From Marinisporobacter sp. (GTDB taxonomy: Bacteria; Bacillota; Clostridia; Peptostreptococcales; Thermotaleaceae), in contig JAOARP010000026.1 in NCBI GenBank assembly GCA_025210525.1, positions 99,630 through 163,629 on the forward strand: a DNA stretch of 64,000 nt, given 5' to 3'. Positions 21,802-31,101 of this stretch are shown in pieces (the first letter of the stretch is position 1; every line of letters starts with the position of its first letter). Below the pieces are notes generated by a model, which did not search any database, had not been told where the DNA came from, and worked only from the letters and a program-made list of their open reading frames with translations. The translations under genes and the position numbers were made by a program.

Positions 21802-22833
21802 ATGTTTGGATTAGGAATGGAAGTGGGCATTGACTTAGGTACGGCTAGTGTTTTAGTTTTTATAAAGGGTAAGGGAATTGTTCTGAAAGAACCTTCAGTA
21901 GTAGCCATCGATAAAAATACCAATAAACTTTTAGCTGTAGGGGAAGAAGCTAGAAGGATGTTAGGAAGAACGCCAGGAAATATTGTTGCTATAAGACCAT
22001 TAAAAGATGGAGTTATTTCTGACTATGAAGTAACAGAAAGGATGCTTCGCTATTTCATACACAAAACGTGTGGGAAAAGAAAATTTTTCAAGCCTAAAAT
22101 TATCGTTTGTGTTCCTAGTGGCGTAACAGAAGTAGAAAAAAGAGCAGCTATAGAAGCTACTAGTGAGGCTGGTGGAGGAACAACTTATCTAATTGAGGAA
22201 CCTATTGCTGCAGCTATTGGAGCAGGGCTAGATATATCTAAACCAGATGGGAATATGGTTGTAGATATTGGTGGAGGAACAGCTGATGTAGCAGTCATCT
22301 CACTAGGTGGAGTTGTTGCAAGTAAATCTATCAAATGTGCAGGCGATCGATTTGATCAATCTATTGTAAAGCATATGAGAAAAAAACATAATCTTCTAAT
22401 TGGTGAAAGAACTGCAGAAAGCTTAAAAATGAGTATTGGTTCAGCTTATCCGAGAACAAAAATTGTGACGGCTGAATGTAGAGGAAGAGATTTAGTATCA
22501 GGTCTTCCAAGAACTATCAAAGTAACGTCCGAAGAAATGCTATATGCTCTTGAAGAACCAGTTATGGCTATAGCAGATGCAGTACATGCAGTTCTTGAGA
22601 GAACACCACCAGAGCTTGCAGCAGATATTAGTGATAGAGGAATTGTTATGACAGGGGGAGGTTGTTTATTAGATGGGCTAAATAAACTCATCGAAGAGAG
22701 AACAGGAATCCCTACGTATATAGCAGAAGATCCTATTGAATGTGTAGCGAAGGGAACGGGTGCATCCCTGGAATCTATTAATGTTTTAGAAAAGAGTATG
22801 ATGAGTAGTAAGGATTTTAGAAGATCAAGATAA
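21802..22833 (+). CDS. mbl: MreB/Mbl-type actin-like cell-shape protein
   Basis: The 343-residue protein has the actin-fold nucleotide motifs EVGIDLGTASVLVF (phosphate 1), VVDIGGGTADVAVISLGG (phosphate 2) and GIVMTGGGCLLDGLNKLI (adenosine). It polymerises under the membrane and guides elongation-type wall synthesis. The place after spoIIID and before flagellar rod genes matches mbl of bacilli, so this symbol is preferred over mreB, whose usual neighbours mreC and mreD are absent. An AAGGAG site precedes the ATG, and a 230-base gap upstream probably holds its promoter. Confidence 0.9.
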   Translation: MFGLGMEVGIDLGTASVLVFIKGKGIVLKEPSVVAIDKNTNKLLAVGEEARRMLGRTPGNIVAIRPLKDGVISDYEVTERMLRYFIHKTCGKRKFFKPKIIVCVPSGVTEVEKRAAIEATSEAGGGTTYLIEEPIAAAIGAGLDISKPDGNMVVDIGGGTADVAVISLGGVVASKSIKCAGDRFDQSIVKHMRKKHNLLIGERTAESLKMSIGSAYPRTKIVTAECRGRDLVSGLPRTIKVTSEEMLYALEEPVMAIADAVHAVLERTPPELAADISDRGIVMTGGGCLLDGLNKLIEERTGIPTYIAEDPIECVAKGTGASLESINVLEKSMMSSKDFRRSR

Positions 22834-22859
22834 ATATAATCTGATGCTATTATAAAGAG

Positions 22860-22915
22860 ATCCTAAACTTTTATAACTTGCCATATTTAGGCAGATAAAG
22901 GTTTAGGATTTCTTT
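22860..22915. terminator. Hairpin terminator between mbl and the coiled-coil gene
   Basis: ATCCTAAAC (22860-22868) pairs with GTTTAGGAT (22901-22909), with a smaller TGCC/GGCA stem inside. T residues follow on the plus strand. The genes on both sides converge on it. Confidence 0.7.
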
Positions 22916-22921
22916 CGCTTA

Positions 22922-23293
22922 TTATTTAACAGGTTTAAGATTTCTTTTGATACGAAAAAGATCTTGTTTTGTTTCGTATTCTTCATGCTTTAAAAATTCA
23001 ATATCATCTGATATTTTATCTAATTTAGTATTGCTAGAAATATGATTTGCAGCATTTTTCCCTTCAAAATCAATAAGTCGATCTTCAAGTTTATCGAATC
23101 TATGCAAGACTTCTTGATGGTCTGAAGCCACTTTGTTTTCTAGGTTGTTTATTTGAGATTGAATCAAAGATTGATTTTCTTCAATGGATTGTACTTGACC
23201 TTTAAGAGAAGATACTTCACCTCTAAGAGAGGACATTTCGTTTTTAATAGACTTCATTTCATTTAACAATTGTTGTAGGATTTCGTTTGACAT
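22922..23293 (-). CDS. Small coiled-coil protein of unknown function
   Basis: The 123-residue protein is nearly all heptads rich in L, I, E, K, S and Q from residue 5 to 110 and ends in a basic tail (FRIKRNLKPVK). It has no membrane segment or signal. A good ribosome site (GGAGCG) precedes the ATG on the minus strand. Similar short coiled-coil proteins are common in Clostridia and have no assigned role. It lies against the direction of all neighbours between the cell-shape gene and the flagellar rod genes. Confidence 0.65.
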   Translation of the reverse strand: MSNEILQQLLNEMKSIKNEMSSLRGEVSSLKGQVQSIEENQSLIQSQINNLENKVASDHQEVLHRFDKLEDRLIDFEGKNAANHISSNTKLDKISDDIEFLKHEEYETKQDLFRIKRNLKPVK

Positions 23294-23499
23294 ATGAGCG
23301 CTCCTTTCTTGATTTTTCTTTTGAAGTATTAGAATGATTGAGAGGTATTCTTAATAATGATATTTACATCTTTTATTTGCAAATAAATTTCTTGCTATAT
23401 ATTCATAATTATATCAAAATATATTAGAAAATAGCAATTTATTTCCCTTCCTCTTTTTTACAAGAACCTACAAAGATTTTCATTCCACTAAAAAAACTA

Positions 23500-23527
23500 T
23501 AAACATTTATAATGAACATGTCGATAA
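23500..23527 (+). promoter_or_regulatory. Candidate sigma-D (FliA-type) flagellar promoter
   Basis: TAAA (23500-23503), 16 bases, GTCGATAA (23520-23527) matches the sigma-28 consensus TAAA-N15-GCCGATAA with one change and one extra spacer base. It lies 40 bases before the first flagellar rod gene, which fits its use. Confidence 0.65.
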
Positions 23528-23567
23528 AAAGGTAAGACTATGTATATAAATAAGGGAGTGACGTTAC

Positions 23568-24641
23568 ATGCTCAGGGGACTTTATATGGCAACATCCACT
23601 ATGAAGACCAATAATAAGAAATTAGATGTAATAACGAATAATATTGCAAATATTGATACAGTAGCCTATAAAAAAGACTTAATCGTTTCTGAGTCTTTTC
23701 CAGAGACGTTAATAAAAAAGATCAATGCACCTATGGATTACATGAATATGGAGAAGACTACAAATGTTACAGTAAAAAAAGAAGATAATTTATATGAGGT
23801 AAATACTACTGGTGGATACTTTAAGGTAAAGACACCTAATGGAGATAGTTATCAAAAGGATTTAAAATTTACAGTGAATGAAGATGGATACCTGAGCACC
23901 TATTATAAACATATTAATGGAGAAATCGATACAAAGGCTGGTTATTTGGTTATGGGAAATAAAGGACCTATCAAAGTAGGAGATGGGGAACTTGAAATCA
24001 ATGATCGTGGACAAGTAATGGTTGGAGGCAATGCAGTTGATAATCTAGTAATGCCTGTATCTCCTAACACTATAGGGACACTTAATGCAGGAACAAGGTT
24101 GGATAGAATTTATATAAACTATGGACAAGGGCAACTTTATAAGACAGATAACCAGTTAGATGTAGGGCTTAAGGGAGATGGCTTTTTCAAAATCAATACT
24201 CCAGCAGGAGTACGTTATACAAGAGATGGAAGCTTTATGATCAATAAGGATCAAGAACTGGTCACATTAGATGGATATAAGGTAGAAGGTATGGATGGAC
24301 CTATCATTTTAGAAGGCACAGATGTAGCCATCAATGAATTCGGAGAACTTATAGTAGATGGTGAATATATGGATACGATACAGATTGTTCGTATAGAAAA
24401 TACAAAAGACTTACGAAAAGAAGCGAGTAACATGTATAGAGTGGCAAAGGGAGTAGAAGCAAAAGAAGCTGATTTTACAGGACAAGCTGTTCAAGGATTT
24501 TTAGAAAAATCAAATGTAAATGCTGTAAAAGAAATGGTGAAAATGATGAACCTTTTTAGAAATTATGAATCAGGACAAAGGGTTGTTAAGGCTTATGATG
24601 ATACATTACAAAAAGCTGTTAATGAGGTAGGAAAAGTATAG
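23568..24641 (+). CDS. flhO: Flagellar basal-body rod protein, FlgF/FlhO type
   Basis: The 357-residue protein starts with the rod/hook signature MLRGLYMATSTMKTNNKK and NNIANIDTVAYKKD, has the central LDVGLKGDGFFKINTPAG and TRDGSF motifs, and ends with a coiled-coil helix NAVKEMVKMMNLFRNYESGQ. It is exported by the flagellar type III system and builds the proximal or distal rod. It is longer than Bacillus FlhO because of an insert around residues 50-150. A sigma-D-like promoter precedes it and flgG follows after 18 bases. Confidence 0.88.
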   Translation: MLRGLYMATSTMKTNNKKLDVITNNIANIDTVAYKKDLIVSESFPETLIKKINAPMDYMNMEKTTNVTVKKEDNLYEVNTTGGYFKVKTPNGDSYQKDLKFTVNEDGYLSTYYKHINGEIDTKAGYLVMGNKGPIKVGDGELEINDRGQVMVGGNAVDNLVMPVSPNTIGTLNAGTRLDRIYINYGQGQLYKTDNQLDVGLKGDGFFKINTPAGVRYTRDGSFMINKDQELVTLDGYKVEGMDGPIILEGTDVAINEFGELIVDGEYMDTIQIVRIENTKDLRKEASNMYRVAKGVEAKEADFTGQAVQGFLEKSNVNAVKEMVKMMNLFRNYESGQRVVKAYDDTLQKAVNEVGKV

Positions 24642-24659
24642 TAAAAGGAGTGGATGATT

Positions 24660-25451
24660 ATGAGAGCGTTATGGACGGCTGCATCGGGAATGAAAGCACA
24701 GCAATTAAATATTGATACTATATCTAATAATTTAGCCAATGTAAATACTACAGGATATAAAAAGCAAAGAGTAGAATTTAAAGATTTGTTATACGAGCAA
24801 GTAACCAATAAGAGTATCGAAGAAGGACAAGGAAGACCCGTGAATCTTGAAATCGGTTATGGAGTTATGCCAATGGCAACCCTTCGTTCTTTTGGAAAAG
24901 GAAACCTTGAACAAACAAATAATGATTTAGATTTTGCTATAGATGGAGAGGGCTTCTTTCAAGTAAGAGATGAAAATGACAATTTATTCTACACAAAGGA
25001 TGGAAGCTTTAAACTAAGCGTAGTAGATGATGAAGCAAGACTTGTTACATCAGAAGGGTATTATGTACAAGCAGAAGGTGCAGATATAGAGCTCGGGAGT
25101 AATATCAAAGAAATCACTGTTTCTCCAGAAGGAATCATCAATGTAAAAAGACAAGGAGAAGAAGACTTTGAAGAAATTGGACAAATGACTTTAGTAAGAT
25201 TTCCAAACCCTGCTGGACTTGAAGCCCTTGGACAAAACCTATATAAAGCAACCAATGCATCAGGAGAAGCCGTAGAAGCAGAGGATGGAGACGCGGGAAA
25301 TATCAAGCAAGGTTTTATTGAGAGCTCCAATGTATCTGTAGTAGAAGAAATGGTTAAAATGATCACAGCTCAAAGGGCTTATGAAATCAACTCAAAATCT
25401 ATCCAAACAGCAGATTCCATGCTAGAGCAGGCAAATAACTTGAAAAGGTAG
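24660..25451 (+). CDS. flgG: Flagellar distal rod protein, FlgG/FlhP type
   Basis: The product has 263 residues from the ATG at 24660 (9 bases after AAAGGAG; the ATG at 24654 is too close). It carries the textbook motifs MRALWTAASGMKAQQ, SNNLANVNTTGYKKQR, AIDGEGFFQV and the C-terminal SNVSVVEEMVKMITAQRAYEINSK. It forms the distal rod that connects the MS ring to the hook. Length and motifs are normal. It is cotranscribed with the FlhO-type gene and the rod-cap gene. Confidence 0.93.
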   Translation: MRALWTAASGMKAQQLNIDTISNNLANVNTTGYKKQRVEFKDLLYEQVTNKSIEEGQGRPVNLEIGYGVMPMATLRSFGKGNLEQTNNDLDFAIDGEGFFQVRDENDNLFYTKDGSFKLSVVDDEARLVTSEGYYVQAEGADIELGSNIKEITVSPEGIINVKRQGEEDFEEIGQMTLVRFPNPAGLEALGQNLYKATNASGEAVEAEDGDAGNIKQGFIESSNVSVVEEMVKMITAQRAYEINSKSIQTADSMLEQANNLKR

Positions 25452-25458
25452 ATGATCA

Positions 25459-25803
25459 ATGATGAAAATAAATCCAATATCAAGTGCCACCGTCAATAAA
25501 GCTGCATATGAAAAAACTAAAGTAAAGGATGATTCCTTTCAAAAATCTTTTGAAAAGGCAAAGGAATCAAAAGACGACAAAAAACTGATGGATGCTTGTA
25601 GACAATTTGAAACAGTTTTTGTAAACATGATGATGAAAAATATGAGAAATACCATACAAGAAGATGGCATTATCAAAAAAAGCTATGGAAGAGAAATCTT
25701 TGAAGGTATGCTAGATGAAAAATTAGCAGAGGAAAGCTCAAAGGGACAAGGAATAGGTCTTGCAAAAAATATGTATGAGCAGCTTTCAAAATATAAAAAG
25801 TAA
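25459..25803 (+). CDS. flgJ: Rod-binding protein, N-terminal FlgJ type
   Basis: The 114-residue protein matches the N-terminal rod-cap domain of FlgJ: MDACRQFETVFVNMMMKNMRNTI and YGREIFEGMLDEKLAEESSKGQGIGLAKNMYEQL. It lacks the C-terminal muramidase domain, as usual in Firmicutes, where a separate hydrolase opens the wall. Two adjacent ATGs (25459, 25462) are possible starts. It ends the three-gene rod operon and is followed by a strong terminator. Confidence 0.88.
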   Translation: MMKINPISSATVNKAAYEKTKVKDDSFQKSFEKAKESKDDKKLMDACRQFETVFVNMMMKNMRNTIQEDGIIKKSYGREIFEGMLDEKLAEESSKGQGIGLAKNMYEQLSKYKK

Positions 25804-25805
25804 AT

Positions 25806-25841
25806 AAAAAAGAGTCGATGAAAAAAATCGACTCTTTTTTT
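25806..25841 (+). terminator. Terminator of the flagellar rod operon
   Basis: AAAAAAGAGTCGAT (25806-25819) pairs perfectly with ATCGACTCTTTTTT (25827-25840), followed by T. Confidence 0.92.
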
Positions 25842-25890
25842 GAATATTGTTATTTATATCTTACATTTCTATTAAAAATTCTATATTCAG

Positions 25891-25919
25891 TTGATTAATA
25901 TTGTAACTTCTTGTAAAAT
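25891..25919 (+). promoter_or_regulatory. Candidate sigma-A promoter for fabZ
   Basis: TTGATT (25891-25896), 17 bases, TAAAAT (25914-25919), 36 bases before the ATG at 25956. Confidence 0.55.
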
Positions 25920-25955
25920 GAAAGAGTTAGGAAAAACATAAAGGAGTGTAAAAAT

Positions 25956-26390
25956 ATGTTAAATAATATAGAAATTCAAAAGATCATTCCCCATAGATAT
26001 CCATTTTTATTAGTAGATAAAATCGTCGAGATGGAACCAGGAAAAAAAGCTGTAGGAATCAAAAATGTAACAGCGAATGAACCGTTTTTTCAAGGACATT
26101 TTCCAGAAAACCCAATTATGCCAGGAGTACTACAAGTAGAAGCTTTAGCACAAGTTGGAGCTGTAGCGGTATTATCAATGGAAGAATATAAAGGAAAGTT
26201 AGCACTGTTTACTGGAATAGAGAATGCAAAGTTTAGAAGACAAGTAGTACCAGGAGATACATTAAGACTTGAAGTTGAAATGAGTGCTATGCGCCGAGGT
26301 ATGGGAAAAGGTGAAGCAGTGGCGTATGTAGGAGAAGAAGTAGCTTGCAAAGCGACTATTAAGTTTGCAGTAGTTGATAAGGAACAGTAA
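25956..26390 (+). CDS. fabZ: (3R)-hydroxyacyl-ACP dehydratase
   Basis: The 144-residue hotdog-fold enzyme removes water from beta-hydroxyacyl-ACP in fatty-acid elongation. The catalytic His and Glu are visible in [23 protein letters not shown] (H48, E62), and [11 protein letters not shown] is the conserved opening. It stands alone after the flagellar rod genes, as ywpB does in Bacillus, and directly upstream of the polysaccharide locus. An AAGGAG site precedes the ATG. Confidence 0.95.
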   Translation: MLNNIEIQKIIPHRYPFLLVDKIVEMEPGKKAVGIKNVTANEPFFQGHFPENPIMPGVLQVEALAQVGAVAVLSMEEYKGKLALFTGIENAKFRRQVVPGDTLRLEVEMSAMRRGMGKGEAVAYVGEEVACKATIKFAVVDKEQ

Positions 26391-26474
26391 TTTATTTGAA
26401 ATGAATAGTTTAGCAAAAGAAGAATACATTTATTTAAAAGGAAATAGATTAATCTAAAGAGTGGAGGATATGGA

Positions 26475-27779
26475 ATGGAGCAGCAAAATCAATACGATGA
26501 AATTAGCTTGAGAGAGCTGATAGAAATCTTGTTAAAACAAAAGAAATTGATTATAGGAACTACAATAGTGTGTGTATTAGCAGCTTTTATACTAAGTTTC
26601 TTTGTCATGGAACCAGTATATGAAGCAAAAACTGTTTTAATGGCTTCAAATATAACAGATAAATACAAAGCAAAACAAAGAGGAGAAGGGATTGAAGGTA
26701 TACTAGATTCAGTAGCAGAGGTTCCTGATTTAACTATTGAAACATACAAAGAACAAGTGAAAAATCCGGTGATTTTAGAAGAAATCGTAAAAGAACTAAA
26801 ATTAGATGAAAAAGAAATGACAAGATTAAGCTTGGCAGATATGATTGAGCTTGAAACCATCAAAGATACAAACTTGATTGCTATTAAAGTAAAGCATATA
26901 GATAAAAAATTAGCAACTGATATTGCAAATACTTTATCTGAAAAATTTGTGAACTTTATTACAACAAAATCAAAGGAACAAGCTAATAAATCATCTATTT
27001 CTATTGAAAGTCAGAAAAATGTACAAAAGCAAAAGTTAGATGATGTTTTAGTAGAGTACAAAGACTTTTTAGCACAGCCCAAAGGTGTAAAAGAGCTTAA
27101 AGCAGATATTACTGCAAAAATTGAAATGGTAACAGAATACAAAACAAAGCTAGCAGAAGAAAAAGTTAATGAGCAACAATTAAGAGCAAAAATAAGTAAA
27201 GCACAAGAAGAACTACAAAACACACCAGAAAAAGTATCTCTCAAGAAATCTCTTTCAGATGATCCTTATATGTCACAAGTAGTGAATGAAAAAACGAATC
27301 AATCAAGTAGTGATTTATTTAATGTAGCTATAGAGGTTGAAGAGAGAAATGGTAATTATTATAGCTTGAAAAATACTTTATCTAATTTTAAAATACAATT
27401 ATCAGAAAGTTTAGCGAAACAGCAAAATCTAAAAAAAGAAATGATAAAAGCGCAAACTGAACTAGAAAAGCTTCAAGTGGATTTTGCAGAAAAGCAATAT
27501 GAGGAAAGAATCATTACAAGAAAAGTAAATTTAGCTCAATCAACCTATGACGCTTTTAATAAAAAGCTAGAGGAAATAAGTGTTGCTAAGTCATCAATTT
27601 TAGAGGATGCAAATATTGTTATACAAACACCAGCATTAGAGCCAATTAAACCTGTATCACCAAATAAAAAGCTAAATCTGGCTATATCAGGAGTACTAGG
27701 GGTTATGGTTGGAGTGTTTTTAGCGTTTTTTAGAGAATACTGGAAAAATTCAGCAGCTTCTAGTAAAGAGGTAGCATAA
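26475..27779 (+). CDS. Wzz/CapA-type polysaccharide chain-length or co-polymerase protein
   Basis: The 434-residue protein has the Wzz layout: a short cytoplasmic start EISLRELIEILLKQKK, membrane helix 1 (about 30-52), a long extracellular coiled-coil region (about 170-370) and membrane helix 2 near the C-terminus preceded by PVSPNKKLNLAISG. The proline-rich PIKPVSPNK stretch is the family mark. It sets glycan length or assists the polymerase. No kinase domain or tyrosine-rich tail follows. It is the first gene of the surface-polysaccharide locus and has its own GTGGAGG site. Confidence 0.88.
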   Translation: MEQQNQYDEISLRELIEILLKQKKLIIGTTIVCVLAAFILSFFVMEPVYEAKTVLMASNITDKYKAKQRGEGIEGILDSVAEVPDLTIETYKEQVKNPVILEEIVKELKLDEKEMTRLSLADMIELETIKDTNLIAIKVKHIDKKLATDIANTLSEKFVNFITTKSKEQANKSSISIESQKNVQKQKLDDVLVEYKDFLAQPKGVKELKADITAKIEMVTEYKTKLAEEKVNEQQLRAKISKAQEELQNTPEKVSLKKSLSDDPYMSQVVNEKTNQSSSDLFNVAIEVEERNGNYYSLKNTLSNFKIQLSESLAKQQNLKKEMIKAQTELEKLQVDFAEKQYEERIITRKVNLAQSTYDAFNKKLEEISVAKSSILEDANIVIQTPALEPIKPVSPNKKLNLAISGVLGVMVGVFLAFFREYWKNSAASSKEVA

Positions 27780-27832
27780 AAATAAAAGGTTAAATAAACG
27801 AAAAACTATTATTGACTGTATTGGAGGTATTT

Positions 27833-29956
27833 ATGTCTACCAAAGTAAAAGAGAAAAGAAAATTGAATATGGAAAGCTATCAAAAAAGTGGGTTGTTGTT
27901 TACCTTATTTTGTATCATATTGTTCTATCCTCCTTTTTTCAGAGGGTCTTTCTTTGATTATGAACTCTTACCAACCCATGTTTTTTCCTTTACTCTTTTT
28001 GCGATATGGCTTGGAAGGAAAATAAAGTATGGGGATTATAAAATATTTAAAAGTCATGCAGATGTATTAGCAGGATTAATCGTTTTCATGTATTTCGTAT
28101 CCTGCTTTTATGGTGTCAATAAAAGGCTTGCTATAGGAGAATTTTTAAAATACAGTAACTACTTCTTTTTATATCTTATGGCAAAGGAATTTGGGAAAGA
28201 TTTAAAAGGGAAAGAAATAATTTTAAATACGTTACTAGGAAGTGCTTTTGTTGTAGCTATGGTAGGGATTGGTGCTGCTGTAGGCACGTGGAATTATAAT
28301 GGGGCATATGTGTGGGAAAGAATTAACTCGACCCTTCAATATCCTAATGCATTAGCAGCTTATATGGGTGCACTGCTTTTTATTAGTGTGGGAATGTCAT
28401 TAAAAACTAGGGAACATATATCAAAAATAATATACAATATTTTATCAGTAATATTTATATTTACATTGATTTTAACCTACTCTAGAGGGATGTGGGCATT
28501 AATGCCGCCTCTTGTATTAATATATATATTCCTTATACAAAGGGATGAAAAAATCAGTGCCATTGCAAATATCATTGCTAATACATGTGTAGGAGCTATT
28601 TTTAGTGTAATATTTAAAAAAGGATTAGCAAATCCTGTGCAAGGTGAGCTATGGGGAATATTCATAGGCATGCTGATTATTACAGTAGGAGTGACATTTT
28701 TATTAGATCAATGTAATAAATTTTTCAAAAAAATAAATTATAAGATTATATATATAATACTTGCAGTAATTGTTATTGTAGGAGGAATTCTTTCAGCAGC
28801 TGTTTATCAAGAGTTGCCTAATGTAGGAAAAGATAATGCACAAATTAGTACCATTACAAAAGGAGTACTAAAGGTTGTACCACAATCTATCATTTGGAGA
28901 TTTCAAGATATAGATAAGCTTCAAGGTGGAAATGGTCGAACTGTTTTTTATCAAGATGCATTTAAAATCATAAAAGATTATCCTTTGGTTGGTGTAGGTG
29001 GCGGAGGTTGGAGTACCTTGTACCGGCAGTATCAATCTTATGATTATCCCACAACGCAGGCTCACAATTATTTTATCCAAGCTTGTATAGAAATTGGAAG
29101 CATTGGTTTAATCTTTATTGTTTTATATCTATTATGCATTATGAAGGTGTTTTATTATTTGAATAAAAGAGAAGATGAGGATAAAGTAATCAATACTTCG
29201 ATCTTTTTAGGAATCATAGCATTTTTTATCCATAGCGTACTAGATTTTGATCTTACTTATGCTTCTTTATCTATGATCCTATGGACATTGATTGGGATAT
29301 TGGTTTCAAAAAATGAGGAAGAAAAGCTTATAAAACTTAATAAAAAAGGGTTAGTGTATTTCGGATTATGTTGTTCAATTTTGTTAGTTATTGTGTCTGC
29401 TTCTTTTTATTATGCAAATAGAAGTGCTGTGCAGGTAAGAAGTGTGACAAATGCACAAGAACTAAAAAAAGCCATTCAAAGATATGAAACAGCTTCAAAG
29501 CTAGATCCGTTTAAAGTAGAATATAAAGAAAAACTAGGCAAGGTATATTTCATTGCACTTCAAAATCTTAACAAAGATTATTATGAAAAAGCACAAAAGA
29601 CTTACAATCAATTGATCAACCTTGCAGAATATGATCCACGAATATTACAGCAAGTAGCTCAATTTTATCTAATGACTGATAAAATTGAAGAGGGCATCAA
29701 CTTCATTGACAAAACAGTTCAAGTACAGCCTATGCGAGCAGAGAACTATCAAATGAAAGCTAGGGCGTATTATAAAGCTAGTGATAATTTTATGAAAAAT
29801 GGACAAAAAGAAAAGGCTCAAGAATATATTGATAGGTTATTAAATATTAAAAAAGAATTTGAAAAAGTAGCTAAAAGAAGCTTAAAGCCTATGGAAATGA
29901 CAGATGAAATGAAAAAACATATACAAGATGGGAAAAAATTAAGGGAGAAACTATGA
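27833..29956 (+). CDS. O-antigen ligase/polymerase-like membrane protein with C-terminal TPR region
   Basis: The product has 707 residues from the ATG at 27833 (TTGGAGG upstream; the TTG at 27812 precedes that site). Residues 20-480 hold about 12 membrane helices with the Wzy_C/WaaL loop: LTYSRGMWAL and PLVGVGGGGWSTLYRQYQSYDYPTTQAHNYF. After the last helix (near 520) an extracytoplasmic region has several tetratricopeptide-like helical pairs (about 550-690). It probably polymerises or ligates the surface glycan, with the TPR part binding a partner. It overlaps the next glycosyltransferase gene by 4 bases. Confidence 0.85.
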   Translation: MSTKVKEKRKLNMESYQKSGLLFTLFCIILFYPPFFRGSFFDYELLPTHVFSFTLFAIWLGRKIKYGDYKIFKSHADVLAGLIVFMYFVSCFYGVNKRLAIGEFLKYSNYFFLYLMAKEFGKDLKGKEIILNTLLGSAFVVAMVGIGAAVGTWNYNGAYVWERINSTLQYPNALAAYMGALLFISVGMSLKTREHISKIIYNILSVIFIFTLILTYSRGMWALMPPLVLIYIFLIQRDEKISAIANIIANTCVGAIFSVIFKKGLANPVQGELWGIFIGMLIITVGVTFLLDQCNKFFKKINYKIIYIILAVIVIVGGILSAAVYQELPNVGKDNAQISTITKGVLKVVPQSIIWRFQDIDKLQGGNGRTVFYQDAFKIIKDYPLVGVGGGGWSTLYRQYQSYDYPTTQAHNYFIQACIEIGSIGLIFIVLYLLCIMKVFYYLNKREDEDKVINTSIFLGIIAFFIHSVLDFDLTYASLSMILWTLIGILVSKNEEEKLIKLNKKGLVYFGLCCSILLVIVSASFYYANRSAVQVRSVTNAQELKKAIQRYETASKLDPFKVEYKEKLGKVYFIALQNLNKDYYEKAQKTYNQLINLAEYDPRILQQVAQFYLMTDKIEEGINFIDKTVQVQPMRAENYQMKARAYYKASDNFMKNGQKEKAQEYIDRLLNIKKEFEKVAKRSLKPMEMTDEMKKHIQDGKKLREKL

Positions 29957-31089
29957 AGTTAAAAGTTTTAGAGGTTGCAGGGATTGATCTAACCATATAC
30001 AAATTCATAGTACCTTTGATGAGAGAACTTAAGGAAAATGGATTTGACGTGAGTTGTGCAGCTGCTTCTATGGGTGCAACAGAAAAAATAGAAAATGAAG
30101 GATTTAAGATACACAATATAGATATAAAAAGGAAAATAGAGCTGGTATCTAATATAAAAAGCATTATACAACTATATAAAATTATCAAAAAAGAAAAAAT
30201 TGATATCATTCATGTGCACACACCCATTGCTGCTGTATTAGGAAGAATTGCAGCAAAACTTGCAGGAGTAAAACACATTATTTATACAGTACATGGTTTT
30301 TATCTAAGCAATAAAATCTTTTATTATATAGAAAAATTCATGGCTAAGTATTTTACAGATTATATATTTACAGTAAATCATGAAGATTTAGTGTTTGCAG
30401 TAGAGAATTATTTTACTTCGCCTGAAAAAATTATGAACATTAATAGTGTTGGAATAGATGCACAAAAATTTGACCCAGACAAAATAGATCTGAAAAAAAT
30501 AGAACAAATTCGAAAAAGTTTTCAAATAAATGCTACAGATCAAGTGATAGGATTTGTAGGAAGAGTCGTCAAAGAAAAAGGAATATTAGATTTAATCAAT
30601 GCTTTTATACTCTTGAGTAAGCAGAAAGAAAATACCAAGCTAGTGATTGTAGGCTCTTGGGAATTAGGAGAAAGAGATAATACGACTAAAGGTGAAATTG
30701 ATGAATTAATTAAAAAATATGATTTACAAGATCGAATAATATTTACAGGGCATCGAGAAGATATAAAAGACCTTTTAAGTATGATGAACATATTTGTACT
30801 ACCATCATACAGAGAAGGGATGCCTGTATCACTTCTTGAAGCCATGGCTATGAAAAGATGTGTAGTAGCTACAGATATTAGAGGATGTAGAGATGAAGTA
30901 AATGAAGATACAGGTATGTTATACGAAGCGGGAGATGTTAAGAAGCTAACTAGTATATTAAGTGATTTACTAAATGATACAACAAAGAGAAAAGCGTTTG
31001 GGGAAAATGCAAGAAAAAGAGTACAAAAACTATTTGAACAACAACAAGTAATTGAAAAACAAATAAAGTTATTTCAAAAATTATTATAA
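29953..31089 (+). CDS. Family 4 glycosyltransferase (GT-B)
   Basis: The 378-residue cytoplasmic enzyme has an N-terminal acceptor domain with HVHTPIAAVLGRIAAKLAGV and YTVHGF, and a C-terminal nucleotide-sugar domain with VGRVVKEKGILDLINAF and PSYREGMPVSLLEAMAMK, the EX7E motif of GT4. The exact donor is not visible; it resembles CapM/PglA-type enzymes that extend undecaprenyl-linked sugars using UDP-HexNAc. Start and stop overlaps with its neighbours show translational coupling. Confidence 0.9.
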   Translation: MKLKVLEVAGIDLTIYKFIVPLMRELKENGFDVSCAAASMGATEKIENEGFKIHNIDIKRKIELVSNIKSIIQLYKIIKKEKIDIIHVHTPIAAVLGRIAAKLAGVKHIIYTVHGFYLSNKIFYYIEKFMAKYFTDYIFTVNHEDLVFAVENYFTSPEKIMNINSVGIDAQKFDPDKIDLKKIEQIRKSFQINATDQVIGFVGRVVKEKGILDLINAFILLSKQKENTKLVIVGSWELGERDNTTKGEIDELIKKYDLQDRIIFTGHREDIKDLLSMMNIFVLPSYREGMPVSLLEAMAMKRCVVATDIRGCRDEVNEDTGMLYEAGDVKKLTSILSDLLNDTTKRKAFGENARKRVQKLFEQQQVIEKQIKLFQKLL

Positions 31090-31101
31090 GGTAGAGAGAA
31101 T

